The notes under the pieces: generated by a model | What the model was told of the DNA's origin: nothing | The model's input: only the letters and a program-made list of their open reading frames with translations | The model's database searches: none | Translations under genes and position numbers: made by a program | Shown here: positions 35,802-46,559 of the stretch, piece after piece | How positions within the stretch are numbered: the first letter of the stretch is position 1 | How the letters are laid out: the number at the start of each line of letters is the position of its first letter | Source: Caulobacterales bacterium | GTDB lineage: Bacteria > Pseudomonadota > Alphaproteobacteria > Caulobacterales > Aquidulcibacteraceae | DNA length: 64,000 bases | Direction of reading: 5' to 3' | Assembly (NCBI GenBank): GCA_017303355.1 | Contig: JAFLCU010000004.1 | Location: 186,001-250,000, forward strand

Positions 35802-35913
35802 TGTCGTTAACCAAAAAGACACGATCGCCGCAATGCGGTGCGAGTCCGGCCCGGTTCGGCGCTTACAAGTGAGTCTCGGTCGCGCTCCCCCCGGCGACCG
35901 GTTGGAGGTGTTC

Positions 35914-37299
35914 ATGTCCCGGCCGCGCACGACCCGCACCCGCAAGAAGCCAACCGAGGCTTCGGGGCAGGGATTGCGCCCGGAAGTCATGGACTTGCTG
36001 CTGGGCTATAGCTCCGACGATGGCAAGAAGGAGCCGATCGGCTTCGGCGCGCCGCGCGCCGCCGACCCAATCCTCGAAGGCCAGTCGCCCATTCTCTATG
36101 GCGAGGACCGGCATCTGGTTACCATCGCGCCTACCGGCGCCGGTAAGGGCCGGGGCGTCATCATCCCGAACCTGCTGCGCTTCGAAGGCTCGGTGATCGT
36201 CATCGACCCCAAGGGCGAGACCTGGCACGTCACCCATCGTCGCCGGAAGGAGATGGGCCAGGAGGTGCGCCTGCTCGACCCGTTCGGGGCCGTCTCCAAG
36301 AAAACCGATAGCCTGAACCCGTTCGACCTGTTCGATCGCCCCGGCGCGCTGCTGGACGCAGACGCCGAGATGCTCGCCTCGCTGCTGGCCGGCGATGTCG
36401 GCTTCCACAAGGAGCCCTTCTGGGACAATTGGGGCCGCTCGCTGATGTCGGGCGTGATCGCCGCCGTGGCCGAAACGGCCGGCAAGAGCGAACGCCATTT
36501 CGGCAAAGTGCGCGAAATCCTGATGAGCGACGACGCGGTGTATAACCTCGCCGCGCTGATCGAGAGCCACGACAATCTCAATCGCTTGTCGAAGCAGAAT
36601 ATCAGCTCGTTCCTGCCGATCACCGAGCAGACGCGTTCGGGCATCCTGTCGACGGCGCAATCCTATCTGAAGGTGGTGAACTCGGATTCGGCGCTGCGCT
36701 CGCTGTCGCGTTCGACGATCTCGCTCGATGCGGTGCGCAAGGGCGATCCGATGACGATCTATATCGTCATCCCGCCGGATAAGCTCGAAAGCCACGGCGC
36801 GCTGCTGCGGCTGTGGGTCGGCGCGCTGATGCTGACCGTAATGGGCCGCAAGCGCCGGCCGAAGCGGTCGACGCTCTTCCTGCTGGACGAGTGCGCGCAG
36901 CTCGGCGAATTCGGACCGCTGCGCCAATCCATGACGCTGCTGCGCGGCTATGGCCTGCAGGTGTGGCCGTTCTTCCAGGATTTGAGCCAGCTGCAGCGGC
37001 TCTATCCGAAAGATTGGCGCACCATCTTCAACAACGCTGGCGTGTTCCAGCTGTTCGGCGTCGCCAATCATCTGATGGCGAAGGAAAGCGCGGAACTGAT
37101 CGGCGATATCGACGCCGACGTACTGCGCAAGATGGCGAAGGATCGCCAGGTCATCGCTGTCTCGAACGACAAAGCGATGAACGCGCGTCTGCCGGATTAT
37201 TTGATGGATGCGCCGTTCGCCGGCCAGTTCGATCCGAACCCGATGTTTGAAGTGGATGCGCCGGGCGTCGCGAAACGCCGGACCCCGCGCAGCCGCTGA
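35914..37299 (+). CDS. VirD4/TraG-family coupling-protein-like ATPase (orphan)
   Basis: 461 residues from the ATG at 35914, preceded by TTGGAGGTG. Walker A is PTGAGKG (73-79), then VIVIDPKGE and the Walker B LFLLDE (321-326), with the type IV coupling-protein patterns SLNPFDL and the C-terminal FQDLSQLQRLY..IFNNAGVFQLFG. Known members pump DNA or protein into a type IV secretion channel from the inner membrane. This one has no N-terminal transmembrane segments (typical members have two) and no relaxase, mating-pair or effector genes nearby, so it is a soluble orphan. Its role here is unknown. Confidence 0.88.
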   Translation: MSRPRTTRTRKKPTEASGQGLRPEVMDLLLGYSSDDGKKEPIGFGAPRAADPILEGQSPILYGEDRHLVTIAPTGAGKGRGVIIPNLLRFEGSVIVIDPKGETWHVTHRRRKEMGQEVRLLDPFGAVSKKTDSLNPFDLFDRPGALLDADAEMLASLLAGDVGFHKEPFWDNWGRSLMSGVIAAVAETAGKSERHFGKVREILMSDDAVYNLAALIESHDNLNRLSKQNISSFLPITEQTRSGILSTAQSYLKVVNSDSALRSLSRSTISLDAVRKGDPMTIYIVIPPDKLESHGALLRLWVGALMLTVMGRKRRPKRSTLFLLDECAQLGEFGPLRQSMTLLRGYGLQVWPFFQDLSQLQRLYPKDWRTIFNNAGVFQLFGVANHLMAKESAELIGDIDADVLRKMAKDRQVIAVSNDKAMNARLPDYLMDAPFAGQFDPNPMFEVDAPGVAKRRTPRSR

Positions 37300-37303
37300 C
37301 CAG

Positions 37304-37395
37304 TTGAGCCGCCGGCAACTGCCGGTTTATCGTAGCCATGCCCGGCGCCGGCGCAGAAGTGCGCGGCGAAGACTAGTGCAAGGCCGGCGGCTCAA
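37304..37395. repeat. 13-bp inverted repeat between convergent genes
   Basis: TTGAGCCGCCGGC (37304-37316) and GCCGGCGGCTCAA (37383-37395) are exact reverse complements 66 bases apart. The left arm also forms a small hairpin GCCGGCAACTGCCGG followed by TTTAT. It probably ends transcription of both convergent genes; the pair resembles a diverged REP pair. Confidence 0.55.
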
Positions 37396-37400
37396 ACCAA

Positions 37401-39539
37401 TCAGAACCGGCCGCTCAGCTCAACGATCAGCCAGGGCGCTTGCGCGAATTGGCGCTGGCGCAGGTCGCGGCGATTGAGAGGGCCGCGCCGATCGTCATTG
37501 TTCGGATCGCCGTCAGTGAGATCGCCGAAGAAGCGGCGCTCGCGGTTCACCCTGCCGTCGAACAAATTCGCCGCCCACGCGCGCAGCTTCATGTTGTTGG
37601 GCAGCGCCGTCGTCTCGACGAAGAGATCGATCCACGGGCCTTCCTCGTTGGTGTCCACCTCGTTGAAGCGATAGGCCTGGAACTCGCCTTCCTTCGACGC
37701 GCTGATGCCCCACGCGAAACGCAGATCGGGCAGATCCTGTCGGAATTCGATCTCGTAGCGTGACTCAGGTGAATAGGAGATCGTGCGCAGGCTGCCCGTC
37801 ACCGGATCGGTGACCTCGCTGTCGCGCAGCATGCCTTCGATGGTGATGCGCCCGCCGGGAATGAAGCTGATCGGCGTGGAGAAATTGACGTCGAGGCGGG
37901 TCACTTCGCCATCGCCGATATTGCCCGGCGCATCGAAGCGGAAGAAATCATCGTTCGGATCGAGCGGGTCCTCATCCGGATTTGGCGCAACGATCGGCAC
38001 GAGATCGGCGACGTCGCTGATCTGGTGATGCGAGAGCGTGACGCCGAGCGCGGCCTCGCCAAAGCGCAGATCGGCGCCCAATTCCGCGATCCAAGCCGTT
38101 TGTGGCACCAATTCAGGATTGCCGCCGGCGATAATATCGTCAGCGACCGCGGCCGCTGATGTGAAGTCACCGAAATCCAACTGGCCCACGTCGCGATAGA
38201 TGCGCGCGCGCACCTGGTTGTTGGCGCCGAATGTGCGCGAGAGCTGCACCGAGGGCTTCCAGTAGGAGAGCTCGACCGTATTGTTGGTGTCGCCGCTGAA
38301 GGTCAGCGTCGATGTTTCCCAATTGAGCCGCGTTTCCAGCGCCCAATTCTCCGCCGGACGCCAAGTGTGCGAGCCGAAGATTTCGGCGCGCTCTTCCTCG
38401 ACGAGCACGTTCGAATTCGGCAGATCGATTTCGCCGCCGTCCTCGGCATAGACCAGTTGCTGGTCGAGCGAGTTGAACGCGCCCTCGGCGCCGAACTCTA
38501 TGCGGTGGCGTTCGCCCAGCGAGCGCGAAAGTGTGCCGCGCAGAATGGTCTCGCCGGTATCTTGGCCGACCTCCTGGAAATACGTGCCGACGAGATTGCC
38601 GGCATATTCGCCGGTCTCTTCGCTTTCATAGCGCGCGCGATTGATAAGGCCGATCAGCGCCATCGACCACGGGCCGAAATCGCGATCATAATTCAAGCCG
38701 AGTTCGCCGCTGCCGCTATGCTCTTCAAACACAGTAAGCAGATCGAAATCGGCGACGTCCGTGTCGTCGAAGAACAGAAAATCGTTGTCGGCGTGAAAGC
38801 GCCACCAATTGAGCTGGCTGGTGACGCTCATGCGCCCGCCGGCGAGCGGGAAGGCGAGATTGCCGTTGAGCGTGGCTTCGCGCATATCGCGCGGCGAGGG
38901 CGTTTCGGCGCGGCCGAGATAATTGTCGCCGCCGTCATAGAAGCGCCGCCAGCCCGGCAGGTCGCGATATTGCGAAAAGATCGAGCCGCCTACGCCCCAT
39001 TCGACATTGCCGTTGCGGCCGCTGTACGACGCCTCGCCGCGCGGCGCGAACACATCGCGCGAGGTGCGCTCGAAGCCGACCTCCCAAACGCCGCTGCCGG
39101 CCGTCGCGGTGCGCACCACGTTCAACAATACGGCCTGGCCCGAAGCATCGCCGGCGACAGCCGCGCCGCGCAGCAATTCAAGCCGCACCACTTGGTTGGC
39201 CGGGATGCGCGAAAGGATGCCATCGACCGATTGGCTTTTCGTGCTGGGGCGCAAGCCATCGATCAGCAGATTGCCGACAGCGCCCGAGAAGCCGCGGCGG
39301 TCGTCGCCGCCATCGAGCGAAAAGCCCGGCGTTTGGCGCACCATGTCGAGCGCGGTCTGCGGATTGTATTGCGCGAAGAACGCCGCGTCGTAGGCGACAC
39401 GATCCGACGCATTCTGGACCGGATTCACCGCGCAGCTCGGCGTGGGCGCGCAATCGATTGTAGCCGGTGTTTCGGCGGGCGTCTGCGCGTAGGCGACACC
39501 CGTCAGCGCAAGCGCGGAAACCATCATACGGCCCAGCAT
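37401..39539 (-). CDS. TonB-dependent outer membrane receptor
   Basis: 712 residues. A signal peptide (MLGRMMVSALALTGVAYAQ) is followed by a short linker, a plug domain (about 50-140: ALDMVRQTPGFSL, LLIDGLRP, RIPANQVVRLELLRG) and a 22-strand-type beta barrel rich in Gly, aromatic and Asp/Asn residues, ending in Phe (LIVELSGRF), the outer membrane insertion signal. It imports a bulky ligand (siderophore, carbohydrate or other) using TonB energy. No TonB or ABC import genes are adjacent. Two cysteines (DCAPTPSC) in the N-terminal linker might form a disulfide. Confidence 0.92.
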   Translation of the reverse strand: MLGRMMVSALALTGVAYAQTPAETPATIDCAPTPSCAVNPVQNASDRVAYDAAFFAQYNPQTALDMVRQTPGFSLDGGDDRRGFSGAVGNLLIDGLRPSTKSQSVDGILSRIPANQVVRLELLRGAAVAGDASGQAVLLNVVRTATAGSGVWEVGFERTSRDVFAPRGEASYSGRNGNVEWGVGGSIFSQYRDLPGWRRFYDGGDNYLGRAETPSPRDMREATLNGNLAFPLAGGRMSVTSQLNWWRFHADNDFLFFDDTDVADFDLLTVFEEHSGSGELGLNYDRDFGPWSMALIGLINRARYESEETGEYAGNLVGTYFQEVGQDTGETILRGTLSRSLGERHRIEFGAEGAFNSLDQQLVYAEDGGEIDLPNSNVLVEEERAEIFGSHTWRPAENWALETRLNWETSTLTFSGDTNNTVELSYWKPSVQLSRTFGANNQVRARIYRDVGQLDFGDFTSAAAVADDIIAGGNPELVPQTAWIAELGADLRFGEAALGVTLSHHQISDVADLVPIVAPNPDEDPLDPNDDFFRFDAPGNIGDGEVTRLDVNFSTPISFIPGGRITIEGMLRDSEVTDPVTGSLRTISYSPESRYEIEFRQDLPDLRFAWGISASKEGEFQAYRFNEVDTNEEGPWIDLFVETTALPNNMKLRAWAANLFDGRVNRERRFFGDLTDGDPNNDDRRGPLNRRDLRQRQFAQAPWLIVELSGRF

Positions 39540-39713
39540 TTTCTCTCCCCCTCCGTCGCCGTCTCCCGCGGCGCGCGGCTGCGTGTCATTGCGTGCCGCA
39601 TGTTTCAGGATGATTGCAGCATGTTTCTTGGATGCTTCGGTGGGGGCTTTTTCTGGGCGGATAGCAGCGGCTTGCGACGAGGCGGCGGCGCGGCGCGACG
39701 AGTTCCAAACGAA

Positions 39714-39744
39714 AACGCCGCCGAGGCGTGACCTCGGCGGCGTT
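39714..39744 (-). terminator. Terminator of the lysine-rich peptide gene
   Basis: AACGCCGCCGAGG (39714-39726) and CCTCGGCGGCGTT (39732-39744) form a perfect 13-bp stem with a 5-base loop; on the minus strand it is followed by TTCGTTTGG. It begins 24 bases beyond the stop of the tiny gene at 39768. Confidence 0.85.
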
Positions 39745-39767
39745 CGTATTTTCCGACAGGAAGAAGC

Positions 39768-39848
39768 TTACTTCTTCTTGCCGGCCGGCTTCTTCGCGGC
39801 GGTCTTCTTGCCCGCAGCCTTCGTCGCCGTTTTCTTCTTCGCAGCCAT
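39768..39848 (-). CDS. 26-residue lysine/alanine-rich peptide (histone H1-tail-like)
   Basis: MAAKKKTATKAAGKKTAAKK then PAGKKK and stop: 12 of 26 residues are Lys, the rest nearly all Ala, Gly or Thr. The ATG is preceded by a strong Shine-Dalgarno (GGGGAGGT, 6-7 bases away), and a perfect intrinsic terminator lies just downstream. The 72-base gap to tldD upstream is AT-rich and can hold a promoter. It resembles the tails of bacterial histone H1-like proteins and may bind DNA or RNA, but 26 residues is far shorter than HC1-type proteins. Confidence 0.72.
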   Translation of the reverse strand: MAAKKKTATKAAGKKTAAKKPAGKKK

Positions 39849-39920
39849 GTGTACCTCCCCAGACATTGGGATGAACAAATCTCTGCTTCGATTCTTAAAT
39901 TTGTAAATCGGCCCTCTGAG

Positions 39921-41342
39921 CTACATGCCGCCGACAGTGAGCCCGGTGATGTAAAGCGTGGGCTGGCCGACGCCGACAGGCACGCTCTGCCCACCCTTGC
40001 CGCACGTGCCCACGCCTTCATCGAGTTTGAGATCGTTGCCGATCATCGTCACGCGCGTGAGCGCGCTCGGGCCATCGCCAATCAAGGTCGCGCCTTTGAT
40101 CGGGTATTTGATCTTCCCGTCTTCGACGTAATACGCCTCGGTGCATTGGAAGACGAACTTGCCGGAGGTGATGTCGACCTGTCCGCCTCCGAAATTAACC
40201 GCGTAAACGCCGCGCTTCAGGCTTGCGAGAATTTCGCCGGGGTCCTTGTCGCCGGCGGTCATGAAGGTGTTGGTCATGCGCGGCATCGGCCGGTGCGCGT
40301 AGCTTTCGCGACGGCCCGAACCGGTCGGCGCGACGCCGGTGAGGCGCGCGTTCATGCGATCCTGCAGATAGCCTTTGAGGATGCCGTCCTCGATCAGCAC
40401 GGTGCGCTGTGTCGGCGTGCCTTCGTCGTCGATGGTGAGCGAGCCGCGCCGATTTTCGATCGTGCCGTCATCCACAACTGTAACGCCGGGCGCGGCGACC
40501 CGTTGGCCGACCATGCCGGAAAACGCGCTTGTGCCCTTGCGGTTGAAATCGCCTTCGAGCCCGTGGCCGACCGCTTCGTGCAGCAGCACGCCCGGCCAGC
40601 CGGGGCCCAGCACCACATCCATCTCGCCAGACGGCGCGGCTTCAGCGTCGAGATTCACCAGCGCGATGCGCAGCGCTTCGTCGGCGAGCGCCTTCCAACG
40701 CGCGGGGGAGGTGAACACCTCATAAGGTTCGCGGCCGCCCGCGCCGGCCGAGCCGCTTTCGCGGCGGCCATCGCGCTCGACTGTCACCGACACGTTCACG
40801 CGCACCAGGGGGCGGTGGTCGGTGAGCTTCGCGCCATCCGGGCGCAGAATGGTCAGGCCGCGCCGCGCGCCGGCCAAAGTCGCCGCCACTTGCACCACGC
40901 GCGGATCGCGCGCCCGGCAATAGGCGTCGATCTCGGCCAGCAGCGCGGTCTTGTCGGTGAAGAGCGGGGATTCGATGGGGTCGAAATCGGCATAGAGCTG
41001 CCGGTTCACCTTCGCGGGGCTCACGTCGAGCGTGCCGGTGTGGCCGAGCTTCACGGCGGCGGCGGCCTCGGCGGCGCGGGCCACCGCATCTGTTTCCAGC
41101 ACGCTGGCGTGGCCATAGCCGGCGCGCTCGCCAGCCACCACGCGCAGGCCGAAGCCCTTGGTGGCGTCGAACGAGGCGGATTTCAGCCGGCCGTCATCCC
41201 AATAGAAGCTCTCGGTGCGGCTATCTTCGACGAAGAGCTCGCCGTCATCGGCGCCGCGCGTTGCGTCCAAGAGAATTTGGCCGGCGGCGTCCCAATCCAT
41301 CTCGGCGGCTTGCTCAGCGGCTTGGGTCAGTCCGTCGGCCAT
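39921..41342 (-). CDS. tldD: Metalloprotease TldD
   Basis: 473 residues. The zinc site is HEAVGH (255-260) in LLHEAVGHGLEGDF, as in TldD. Other family signatures are DDGELFVEDSRTESFYWDDG, GFGLRVVAGERAGY, and the C-terminal YAVNFGGGQVDITSGKF and GTCGKGGQSVPVGVGQP. It forms a heterodimer with PmbA/TldE (gene at 19998-21344) that degrades or matures small peptides. It lies divergent from the cox genes with the TPR gene between them, and upstream of the lysine-rich peptide gene. Confidence 0.95.
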   Translation of the reverse strand: MADGLTQAAEQAAEMDWDAAGQILLDATRGADDGELFVEDSRTESFYWDDGRLKSASFDATKGFGLRVVAGERAGYGHASVLETDAVARAAEAAAAVKLGHTGTLDVSPAKVNRQLYADFDPIESPLFTDKTALLAEIDAYCRARDPRVVQVAATLAGARRGLTILRPDGAKLTDHRPLVRVNVSVTVERDGRRESGSAGAGGREPYEVFTSPARWKALADEALRIALVNLDAEAAPSGEMDVVLGPGWPGVLLHEAVGHGLEGDFNRKGTSAFSGMVGQRVAAPGVTVVDDGTIENRRGSLTIDDEGTPTQRTVLIEDGILKGYLQDRMNARLTGVAPTGSGRRESYAHRPMPRMTNTFMTAGDKDPGEILASLKRGVYAVNFGGGQVDITSGKFVFQCTEAYYVEDGKIKYPIKGATLIGDGPSALTRVTMIGNDLKLDEGVGTCGKGGQSVPVGVGQPTLYITGLTVGGM

Positions 41343-41462
41343 ATCGAATCCTTTTGCTGATCAGCTTCAAATATAGGGCAAATCCCCTGGCCCGCGAGGG
41401 CAGGGTGTGCACGCCTCGGAGGGAGCGCTTCCCCGGCTTGTATTTGCTTGTATTTGAAGGTG

Positions 41463-41486
41463 GGAGCGCGGCGCTCCGCGCGCTCC
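41463..41486. repeat. GGAGCGCGGCGCTCC palindromic repeat, short copy
   Basis: GGAGCGCGGCGCTCC followed by GCGCGCTCC, sharing its core with the unit at 9005-9052. A tandem CTTGTATTTG CTTGTATTTG lies 20 bases to its left in the same gap, between the TPR gene stop and the tldD start. Confidence 0.6.
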
Positions 41487-41523
41487 AGCGTCCAGGGATT
41501 TGTGCTCAAGAAGGCGAGGGCGC

Positions 41524-42171
41524 CTATGGCGTCGGCTCGTTCAGCGCCGTGGCCAGCGCGTCGCGCCGGCTCCGGGCGAAGCGGGCCAATTCCGCACTGG
41601 CGGGCCCCCAATCGGGCTGGATTTCGAGGGCGGTCGAATAATCTTCGTACGCGCCCCGAATATCGCCCAAGGCTTCCCTGGCGGCGCCTCGGTTAAAATA
41701 CGCCTTGTGTGGCTCGCGCACGCCCAGGCCCAAGGCCTCGGTGATCGCCGCGATGGCGGGGCCGAACTGGCGCATTTGCACCAGCACCGCGCCCCGGTTC
41801 AGGTGCGCTTCGGCCTGGCGGCGATCGAGGCGGATCACCTCGTCAAAATCCAGCAGGGCGGATTCGCTCTCGCCGCGCCGCATGTGCGTGACGCCGCGAT
41901 TGATCAGCAATTGGAGCTGCGTTTGGCGATCCAGGCGGCGGTAATTGAGCGCCCGCGTGCACTCCTCGACGGTGGCGTCGGAGGAATCGCCGGCGACCAC
42001 GGATTCAGAACAGCGACGGATATTGGCGTCGGATCCGATCGTGGTGACGGCGCGCGGATCTTGGCCCCATGCTGTTGCGACAGCGAAAGGAAGCGCGGCC
42101 ATGATCGCGGCGACCACGAGGTCGCGCTGAATCCGGTCAGAGAAGCGCCTTGGAAGCCAAGCGCGGCTCAT
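41524..42171 (-). CDS. Tetratricopeptide repeat protein, exported
   Basis: 215 residues from the ATG at 42169-42171 (MSRAWLPRRF). An N-terminal signal/anchor (IQRDLVVAAIMAALPFAVATAWG) precedes two cysteines (RRCSESV, EECTRAL) and three TPR units at about 92-125, 126-160 and 161-195 (for example AEAHLNRGAVLVQMRQFGPA, KAYFNRGAAREALGDIRGA). It is a periplasmic or membrane-anchored scaffold; partners unknown. Divergent from ctaC with about 125 bases between. Confidence 0.85.
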   Translation of the reverse strand: MSRAWLPRRFSDRIQRDLVVAAIMAALPFAVATAWGQDPRAVTTIGSDANIRRCSESVVAGDSSDATVEECTRALNYRRLDRQTQLQLLINRGVTHMRRGESESALLDFDEVIRLDRRQAEAHLNRGAVLVQMRQFGPAIAAITEALGLGVREPHKAYFNRGAAREALGDIRGAYEDYSTALEIQPDWGPASAELARFARSRRDALATALNEPTP

Positions 42172-42296
42172 GCTAGCACCCCACCCGGTTGGTGACTTAC
42201 AGAACGGCAAGGCGCGGTCGAATGCCGCGCCCGCGGACTATAGGCGTGGGCCGAGGCTCGCGCCATACGGAAGCTGAATCTTGAGGAGGCGAGTGC

Positions 42297-44878
<2,582 letters not shown>

Positions 44879-44897
44879 AACGAGGGCAGGCCGAGCC

Positions 44898-45806
44898 TTG
44901 GTTGATTTCAGCGCCTCACACCAGCGGACCTCTAGCGCGAGCGATTACGTCGCGCTGCTGAAGCCGCGCGTGATGAGCCTGGTCGTCTTCACGGGGCTCG
45001 TCGGCTATGTCGCCGCGCCCGGCGCCGGCGATTGGGTGCTGGGCTTCGCAGCGATCTTCGCGATCGCGGTGGCGGCCGGCGCGTCCGGTGCGCTCAACAT
45101 GTGGTTCGATAGCGATATCGATCAGGTGATGACGCGCACGCGTACGCGGCCCATTCCCTCTGGCCGCGTCGATCGCGAGGAAGCCTTGATGCTGGGGCTC
45201 ACGCTCTCGGCGCTTTCGGTCGTCACCATGCAACTTGCGGCGGGCCTGCTGGCGGCGGGGCTGCTGGCATTCACGATCTTCTTCTACGCTGTCGTTTACA
45301 CGATGTGGCTGAAGCGCTCGACGCCGCAGAACATCGTCATCGGCGGCTTGGCTGGCGCGCTGCCGCCGGCGATCGCATGGGCCGCCAAGACTGACTCGCT
45401 TACGCTCGAGCCCATGCTGCTGGTCGCCATCATCTTCTTCTGGACGCCGCCGCATTTCTGGGCGCTCTCGCTGCTGCAGAAGAACGATTACGCCGCCGCG
45501 AAAGTGCCGATGCTGCCCGTCACGCACGGGGCCAGGGCGACGCGCGTGCAGATTTTCGCGTATTCGCTGCTGCTGGCGCCGCTGGCGTTTGCACCGGTTT
45601 TCACCGGCCTTGGCGGGATGATCTACGCGATCGTCTCCGCGCTCGGCGGCGCGTTCTTCGTGTTCCTGGCGTTCCGCGTGCTGCGTTCGAACGCGGGCGA
45701 GGGCGTCGCCGTCGAGGATAAGCAGGCGCGCAATCTGTTCGCGTACTCGATCCTTTATCTCTTCGCGCTGTTCGCGGTGATCCTGGCTGAGCGAGGCTTC
45801 GCATGA
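44898..45806 (+). CDS. ctaB: Heme O synthase (protoheme IX farnesyltransferase)
   Basis: 302 residues from a TTG at 44898 with GAGGGCAGG upstream; there is no ATG in a sensible place (the next is Met35). The Asp-rich motifs are NMWFDSDIDQVMTRTRTRP and the later WTPPHFWALSL, characteristic of CyoE/CtaB. It farnesylates heme b to heme o in the membrane, a precursor of heme a for CtaD. About nine helices. The stop overlaps the next ATG (ATGA). Confidence 0.96.
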   Translation: MVDFSASHQRTSSASDYVALLKPRVMSLVVFTGLVGYVAAPGAGDWVLGFAAIFAIAVAAGASGALNMWFDSDIDQVMTRTRTRPIPSGRVDREEALMLGLTLSALSVVTMQLAAGLLAAGLLAFTIFFYAVVYTMWLKRSTPQNIVIGGLAGALPPAIAWAAKTDSLTLEPMLLVAIIFFWTPPHFWALSLLQKNDYAAAKVPMLPVTHGARATRVQIFAYSLLLAPLAFAPVFTGLGGMIYAIVSALGGAFFVFLAFRVLRSNAGEGVAVEDKQARNLFAYSILYLFALFAVILAERGFA

Positions 45807-45958
45807 GCGAGCCCGTGGTCCTGACGCCGGAAGAGCTGAAAGCCCGCAAGCGCCGCAATCTGTGGCTCGCGTGGTCGATCGTGGCGTTCGTGCTGCTCGT
45901 GTTCGCGGTCACGGTGTCGAAGATGCAGGCGCTGAGCCTGCTCGGGATCAGCCAATGA
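45803..45958 (+). CDS. Small single-helix protein of the cox operon (CoxF-like)
   Basis: 51 residues, start overlapping ctaB and stop overlapping ctaG, both as ATGA. The N terminus is charged (LTPEELKARKRRN), followed by one hydrophobic helix (LWLAWSIVAFVLLVFAVTVSK). Short proteins of this layout between ctaB and ctaG in alphaproteobacteria are called CoxF or cytochrome oxidase assembly peptide; function not settled. The tight overlap on both sides shows it is translated with the assembly factors. Confidence 0.85.
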   Translation: MSEPVVLTPEELKARKRRNLWLAWSIVAFVLLVFAVTVSKMQALSLLGISQ

Positions 45959-46506
45959 CCGAGCGCCACAGCCAAAAGCGCATGGCGATCACGGCCGCGA
46001 TCGTCAGCGGCGTCGTCGCCGGCATGACCGGCTTGGCGTTCGCCGCCGTGCCGCTCTACGACGCGTTCTGCAAGGTGACCGGTTTTGGCGGTACGACGCA
46101 GGAAGCGACGCGCGCGCCCGATCACGCACTGGAGCGGCGCATCGAGGTGCGCTTCGATTCCAACATCGCGCCCGATCTGCCAGTCGAGTTCGCGCCCTCG
46201 CAGATCAGCGAATCGCTGCGCATCGGCGAAACCGGCCTGGCGTTCTACCGCGTGCGCAATCTGTCGGAGCGAACCATCGTCGCGCGCGCCACCTACAACG
46301 TGACGCCACACGTCGCGGGGCAATATTTCGCGAAACTGGAATGTTTCTGCTTCCAGGATCGCACCTTGGCGCCGGGCGAAGAGGCCGAGCTGCCGGTGGT
46401 GTTTTTCGTGGATCCGGAATTGGTTTCCGATCCGGACACGACAGGGATCAACACCTTGACCCTGTCTTATACGTTCTTCCGCTCGACGGCAGCGCCGACG
46501 GGCTGA
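45955..46506 (+). CDS. ctaG: Cytochrome c oxidase assembly protein CtaG (Cox11)
   Basis: 183 residues. One N-terminal membrane anchor (about 10-32, ITAAIVSGVVAGMTGLAFA) and then the periplasmic Cox11 domain with VPLYDAFCKVTGFGG (Cys39) and the copper-binding CFCF pair (Cys130, Cys132 in KLECFCFQDRTL). It inserts CuB into subunit I. The gene starts inside the stop of the small CoxF-like gene. Confidence 0.96.
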   Translation: MTERHSQKRMAITAAIVSGVVAGMTGLAFAAVPLYDAFCKVTGFGGTTQEATRAPDHALERRIEVRFDSNIAPDLPVEFAPSQISESLRIGETGLAFYRVRNLSERTIVARATYNVTPHVAGQYFAKLECFCFQDRTLAPGEEAELPVVFFVDPELVSDPDTTGINTLTLSYTFFRSTAAPTG

Positions 46507-46559
46507 GGGTTGGGCAAATTGCCGAAGCGGGCTAAATGCTTGCGGTGACGAGGGATCAA

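Noticed and set aside
35914..37299. A conjugative or integrative element around the VirD4-like gene.
   Set aside because: No relaxase, integrase, att repeats or T4SS genes flank it; neighbours are ordinary chromosomal genes.
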